From Spirochaetia bacterium (lineage in GTDB: Bacteria > Spirochaetota > Leptospiria > Turneriellales > JAOUOS01), in contig JAOUOT010000011.1 of NCBI GenBank assembly GCA_029880265.1, forward strand, positions 50,820-114,819: a stretch of 64,000 nucleotides of DNA, given 5' to 3'. A program made the position numbers and the translations under genes. A model generated the notes under the pieces. That model ran no database searches, was not told the origin of the DNA, and was given only the letters and a program-made list of their open reading frames with translations. Each line of letters starts with the position of its first letter. Within the stretch, counting starts at the first letter, position 1. Positions 60,688 through 64,000 of this stretch are shown here, piece after piece.

Positions 60688-62250
60688 TTACAATTTTAAT
60701 TTCTCGCAGAGCCAGTCGATATTCATGTTCTCTTTTACAACTTTGGCGAGCCTTTCAAATTCGGCCTCTTTCATCTCTGCGTAGCTTACGCTCTTTTTAA
60801 TATGACTTGCGCTTTTCGCCGGCGTTTTTCGCTCTCTAATAAATCTTAAAAAAGCCTCGCGAAAAGAATCGTTGTCAAAGATTCCGTGAATATAGGTGCC
60901 CCATAAACGCCCTTCTGCCGTAACAACGCCGTCGTAATATACCGCTCCGTTCTCTGTCAAAGATTCGACCTGAAACAACCTGCCCCCATCAGAGTCTTCT
61001 TCAAAGCCGCTTTTGCCCGCGTGTATTTCATACCCGCGCATGGTATGGCCGTTTATATTTAATATATTTGACGCGTCATGAAACTGAAAACGAACCTGAC
61101 GGGTTTCTTTTTCGGGCATTAAAACGGTATTCATTTTCAGAAGACCCAGCCCCTGTATTTCTGAACCGGCTTCAACATGATGCGGGTCAGATATTTTTTC
61201 TCCTAAAATCTGATACCCTCCGCAGACGCCGAAAATAAACTTGCCCGCCTTTTTATGCTCGAAAATTGCCTTATCAAAACCCGCTTCGCGAAGATAAATC
61301 ATATCGCCGATTACGTTTTTTGAACCGGGTATGATAAGCAAATCGAGATCGCTTATTTCATGGGGTTCGCGGATGTATTTTACCAAGAGGTCGTCTTCTA
61401 TCATAAGGGGAGAAAAATCTGTATGATTTGAAATTCTAGGCAGGTGAATAACGCCGGCTTTTATTGTATTTTTATTTTCCCGCAAGCTTTCTAAACTTTG
61501 ACCAGAAGTTCTTTCTGATACTCTTTCTAATGACACGCCGTCTTCTTCTTCAAGCCTTAAATTTTGTATAAAAGGAACCACCCCCGCGACAGGAAGTTTT
61601 GATCGTTCTTCAAGCGTTTTTAGAGCCGGCTTTAACAATTCAATATCTCCCCTGAATTTATTGATGATAAAAGCGCAAATTCTATCTTTGTCTTTTTGAT
61701 CTAAAAGCTCAAGAGTTCCTATAAGAGACGCGAAAACCCCGCCTCTGTCGATATCGCCCACGAGCAAAACTTTCGCGTCTGCCATATGCGCCGTACCCAT
61801 GTTGGCGATATCGTTTTCGCGCAGATTTATTTCGGCGGGCGAACCCGCCCCTTCTATGATAATGAGTTCATACTTAGAAGCAAGGCGCTCATAGCTTTCT
61901 TTTACGTAAGCAAACGCCTCTTTTTTGAATGTTTGAAATTCTGCCGATGAGACCTGCCCCTTTACCCTGCCTTGAATGATCAACTGCGATCTGCTCTCGC
62001 CGGTGGGCTTTAACAAAACCGGATTCATATCGACATGCGGCTCTAAAAATGCCGCCTCTGCCTGCGCTATCTGGGCGCGCCCCATTTCAAGACCGTCTTT
62101 TGTTACACCAGAGTTTAACGCCATATTCTGCGCCTTAAAAGGAGCGACCTTGATTTTCATGTCGCTGAAAATTCTGCAGAGGGCCGCCGTAATGGCCGAT
62201 TTACCCGCATGCGAACCGGTGCCCTGAATCATTAACGCTTTTGCTTTCAT
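60688..62250 (-). CDS. cbiP: cobyric acid synthase
   Basis: Amidates the b, d, e and g side chains of adenosylcobyrinate a,c-diamide. N-terminal ATPase M-I-Q-G-T-G-S-H-A-G-K-S and P-F-K-A-Q-N-M-A-L-N-S; C-terminal triad glutaminase with nucleophile in F-G-V-C-G-G-Y-Q-I-L-G and late Y-I-H-G-I-F-D-N-D. Length 520 residues. It lies 32 kb from the cbi operon, on the other strand, and has no riboswitch visible in the 198 bases upstream. Confidence 0.96.
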   Translation of the reverse strand: MKAKALMIQGTGSHAGKSAITAALCRIFSDMKIKVAPFKAQNMALNSGVTKDGLEMGRAQIAQAEAAFLEPHVDMNPVLLKPTGESRSQLIIQGRVKGQVSSAEFQTFKKEAFAYVKESYERLASKYELIIIEGAGSPAEINLRENDIANMGTAHMADAKVLLVGDIDRGGVFASLIGTLELLDQKDKDRICAFIINKFRGDIELLKPALKTLEERSKLPVAGVVPFIQNLRLEEEDGVSLERVSERTSGQSLESLRENKNTIKAGVIHLPRISNHTDFSPLMIEDDLLVKYIREPHEISDLDLLIIPGSKNVIGDMIYLREAGFDKAIFEHKKAGKFIFGVCGGYQILGEKISDPHHVEAGSEIQGLGLLKMNTVLMPEKETRQVRFQFHDASNILNINGHTMRGYEIHAGKSGFEEDSDGGRLFQVESLTENGAVYYDGVVTAEGRLWGTYIHGIFDNDSFREAFLRFIRERKTPAKSASHIKKSVSYAEMKEAEFERLAKVVKENMNIDWLCEKLKL

Positions 62251-62327
62251 TTATGTTTTATTGTTGCTTTATAAAGAAAACATAAATTTATTCAAGGCGC
62301 GGTCTTCAAGAAGAAAAAATAATTATG

Positions 62328-62375
62328 TGTTTTTTAGTCATGAGGGGCGCAAGCGCCCCTCATGACTAAAAAACA
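62328..62375. terminator. 23-bp-arm palindrome
   Basis: TGTTTTTTAGTCATGAGGGG with CGC after it (62328-62350) is exactly mirrored at 62353-62375 around AA. A six-T and six-A tract flanks the GC-rich core, so it would work as a terminator in both directions. It lies between the lipoprotein gene end and the cbiP start. Confidence 0.75.
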
Positions 62376-62392
62376 TTTACTATAAGTAAAAT

Positions 62393-62420
62393 GAAAAGGG
62401 CCCCTTATAGAGGCCCTTTC
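62393..62420 (-). terminator. terminator of the large lipoprotein gene
   Basis: AAAGGGCC (62395-62402) and GGCCCTTT (62412-62419) form a hairpin 30 bases after the stop codon of the minus-strand lipoprotein gene, followed by TTTCAT on that strand. Confidence 0.75.
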
Positions 62421-62448
62421 TTACAAACAATTTTTAAACTTTATATGC

Positions 62449-63849
62449 TTAAAAGCCAAAGTTTAACGTTGTTAATGATACGGCCTCAGGAACATAAGGC
62501 GTTACCAAAGAGGCATCTAAACCGGTATATCCCGATGGGGGCCCTGTTACAGGAACGCCTGACGAATCGACGCCAAAGCTGCCATCCCAGGTTTGAACAA
62601 AACCGCCGCTGTTAAAATAAGCCGAATTTACAATACCCCTTAACTGCTGTATACCGACTATCCAGTCGTCGCCTGTACTGGTAGTATCATCAACATAGTT
62701 GTCAATAAATGCCGTAAATTCACCAATTGTCCATTCACCGGAACCGTCGACTGTGCAGTACGTTGCAACAGCGTTACACACATAAGTTTCTAGTAACTCT
62801 GTATATTCGCCAAGAGTCGTAATACCCGTAGGCAAACCAAGGGCTGTTTTTTCAGGTTCGGTTAACAGAAGATATGCATCAAACTGATTTTGTATTTCTG
62901 TCTGCAGCATGGTATACGAAAAATCGGTAAAAAATGCCGAAACTGAATGAGTTGTAAACATAATGCTTATATCTGTTTCTGTAGCGGGAGCAAGGGCCAA
63001 ATCTAAAACAGCCAGGTTCTGGCTTTTACTGCCCTGCGCGCGAAAATTATAAACATGATCTGTAATAGACAAATCTGTTATAGCTGGATGGTAACTGGCG
63101 CCTTTTAGGTCAAAAATATCGCCGTTTTCTGTATAGTTTAACACGATAGTTGTCGGGGCAGACAGATCGACCGAATTATCAATGCCTGTTATCGCAATGT
63201 CAAGAGAACGCGTTGTTACACCGCCATAGCCGCCGTCAAAAGTAATCTCTATCATCATATTTGCAGCTGATTGTAAAAACTTATCAGTCAACTGAACCTT
63301 ACCCTTGGCAATGCCGTCTGTGTCTTCTGAATAAGAAATTCTTGCGCCCTGCACATCGCCTGTATTATCGGTATTATAATATACATCGACAACATGATCA
63401 TAGCCTACACTGGTATTGACGTCAATACCAATCGTTGTAGGCTCTGTTGAAGGCGCGGTATTTATGGGATAAGTTCCCGCGGGGGCCTTAATCGCATCTT
63501 TCATTACAGTGACAATGCTTCGCACTAAATCGGCTGCGCCGTCGCCCATAGCGACATAGCCTCTTACGCCGTCATAAACGCCGCAATGGCCGCCTATGCA
63601 TCCTGAGCCGGTTACTGCGCCGCGCATACTTAACAATCTGCCCGATACGCCTGTTCCTGAAGTATATGAACTGACCGAACTGGGAATATCGGCTATAGAC
63701 GAAGCCAGAGTAATTTCTTCTATAACCTCTTCTGTTTCGGTATTATTGCCGCAAGACGAAACCATTAAAGCGTTCGCAAAAAGAATTGCCGCAATAAACT
63801 TAAAGTTTACCTGAAATCGCAAAAGCGATTGAATATTTTTGTTTTTCAT
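62449..63849 (-). CDS. large putative lipoprotein, unknown function
   Basis: A 466-residue exported protein. Signal segment F-I-A-A-I-L-F-A-N-A-L-M ends in the lipobox M-V-S-S-C-G with Cys33. Then a Glu/Thr-rich link and a beta-rich mature part with G-G-H-C-G-V-Y-D-G-V-R-G-Y and C-N-A-V-A-T-Y-C. It ends V-S-L-T-T-L-N-F-G-F, the closing aromatic pattern common to secreted proteins. Good Shine-Dalgarno (AGGAG). I recognise no family. It stands alone with its own terminator. Confidence 0.7.
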   Translation of the reverse strand: MKNKNIQSLLRFQVNFKFIAAILFANALMVSSCGNNTETEEVIEEITLASSIADIPSSVSSYTSGTGVSGRLLSMRGAVTGSGCIGGHCGVYDGVRGYVAMGDGAADLVRSIVTVMKDAIKAPAGTYPINTAPSTEPTTIGIDVNTSVGYDHVVDVYYNTDNTGDVQGARISYSEDTDGIAKGKVQLTDKFLQSAANMMIEITFDGGYGGVTTRSLDIAITGIDNSVDLSAPTTIVLNYTENGDIFDLKGASYHPAITDLSITDHVYNFRAQGSKSQNLAVLDLALAPATETDISIMFTTHSVSAFFTDFSYTMLQTEIQNQFDAYLLLTEPEKTALGLPTGITTLGEYTELLETYVCNAVATYCTVDGSGEWTIGEFTAFIDNYVDDTTSTGDDWIVGIQQLRGIVNSAYFNSGGFVQTWDGSFGVDSSGVPVTGPPSGYTGLDASLVTPYVPEAVSLTTLNFGF

Positions 63850-63971
63850 TTATTCTCCTGTTTTTTGTTGTATTTGATTGGTTTTCACTGAAAACATAAT
63901 CTTCTTCATTATTCTATAACGATTTAAATTATAATTATACAACACAATAATAAAAAATAATCGATTCGACG

Positions 63972-63991
63972 AAAAAAAAAAAAAAAAAAAA
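63972..63991. repeat. A20 homopolymer tract
   Basis: Twenty consecutive A close to the right edge of the window, about 120 bases upstream of the lipoprotein start. The count in such tracts may be a sequencing artefact or may vary by slippage. Confidence 0.85.
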
Positions 63992-64000
63992 TTAATTTTC

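Overview
The window is low-GC, gene-dense bacterial DNA. Outer-membrane efflux and PorV-like proteins and many lipoproteins mark a diderm. The lipoprotein signals end in loose lipoboxes (FFFFC, FSFC, FFQC, LILVC) of the kind usual in spirochaetes. I see tRNA genes without encoded CCA ends, no rRNA, no CRISPR array, no integrase and no intact insertion sequence. A spirochaete or near relative is my best guess, but it rests on style and not on a marker gene.

Layout. 1-5951: an efflux operon (TolC-like protein, cut by the window edge; an RND permease with a large extra periplasmic domain; an RDD membrane protein). 6300-9643: orphan DNA methyltransferase, then a minus-strand group (VOC protein, small membrane protein, lipoprotein, DUF115/MptE-like protein). 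9860-12843: plsX, ctpA, def. 13017-19691: a minus-strand signalling operon (cheR, cheB, a giant hybrid kinase with three receiver domains, a receiver-kinase) whose codon use looks different from its neighbours. 19933-28856: a cobalamin riboswitch followed by an anaerobic corrin operon (leader peptide, cbiX-cbiC fusion, cbiM, D, E, L, F, G, H, a Cys-rich small protein, cbiA). cbiP lies apart at 60688-62250. 28947-38002: ychF, two peptide-binding lipoproteins around six tRNA genes, metG, a PIN/RHH toxin-antitoxin pair, a lipoprotein and an orphan oppF-type ATPase. 38058-46936: an envelope cluster with a barrel-TPR fusion, a FlgD-Ig-like secreted protein, a Glu-rich repeat membrane protein and a PorV-like barrel. 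47036-48430: argH. 48729-60670: storage-glucan metabolism (glgP, malQ, two GH57 proteins, a glycogen-synthase-like glycosyltransferase) and pyk. 60688-63849: cbiP and a large lipoprotein.

How they work together. The corrin genes cover most steps from sirohydrochlorin to cobyric acid under vitamin B12 control, but cbiT and cbiJ are not in the cluster. The carbohydrate genes would build, debranch or rearrange and phosphorolyse an alpha-glucan and feed glycolysis through pyruvate kinase. The envelope cluster looks like a lineage-specific assembly of unknown role.

The items I think most worth a second look are the beta-propeller-like insertion inside the RND permease, the leader ORF joining the B12 riboswitch to the corrin operon, the permuted inverted-repeat element upstream of cbiM, the barrel-TPR envelope cluster, and the dispersed 9-bp-period CACAGAG repeat family.
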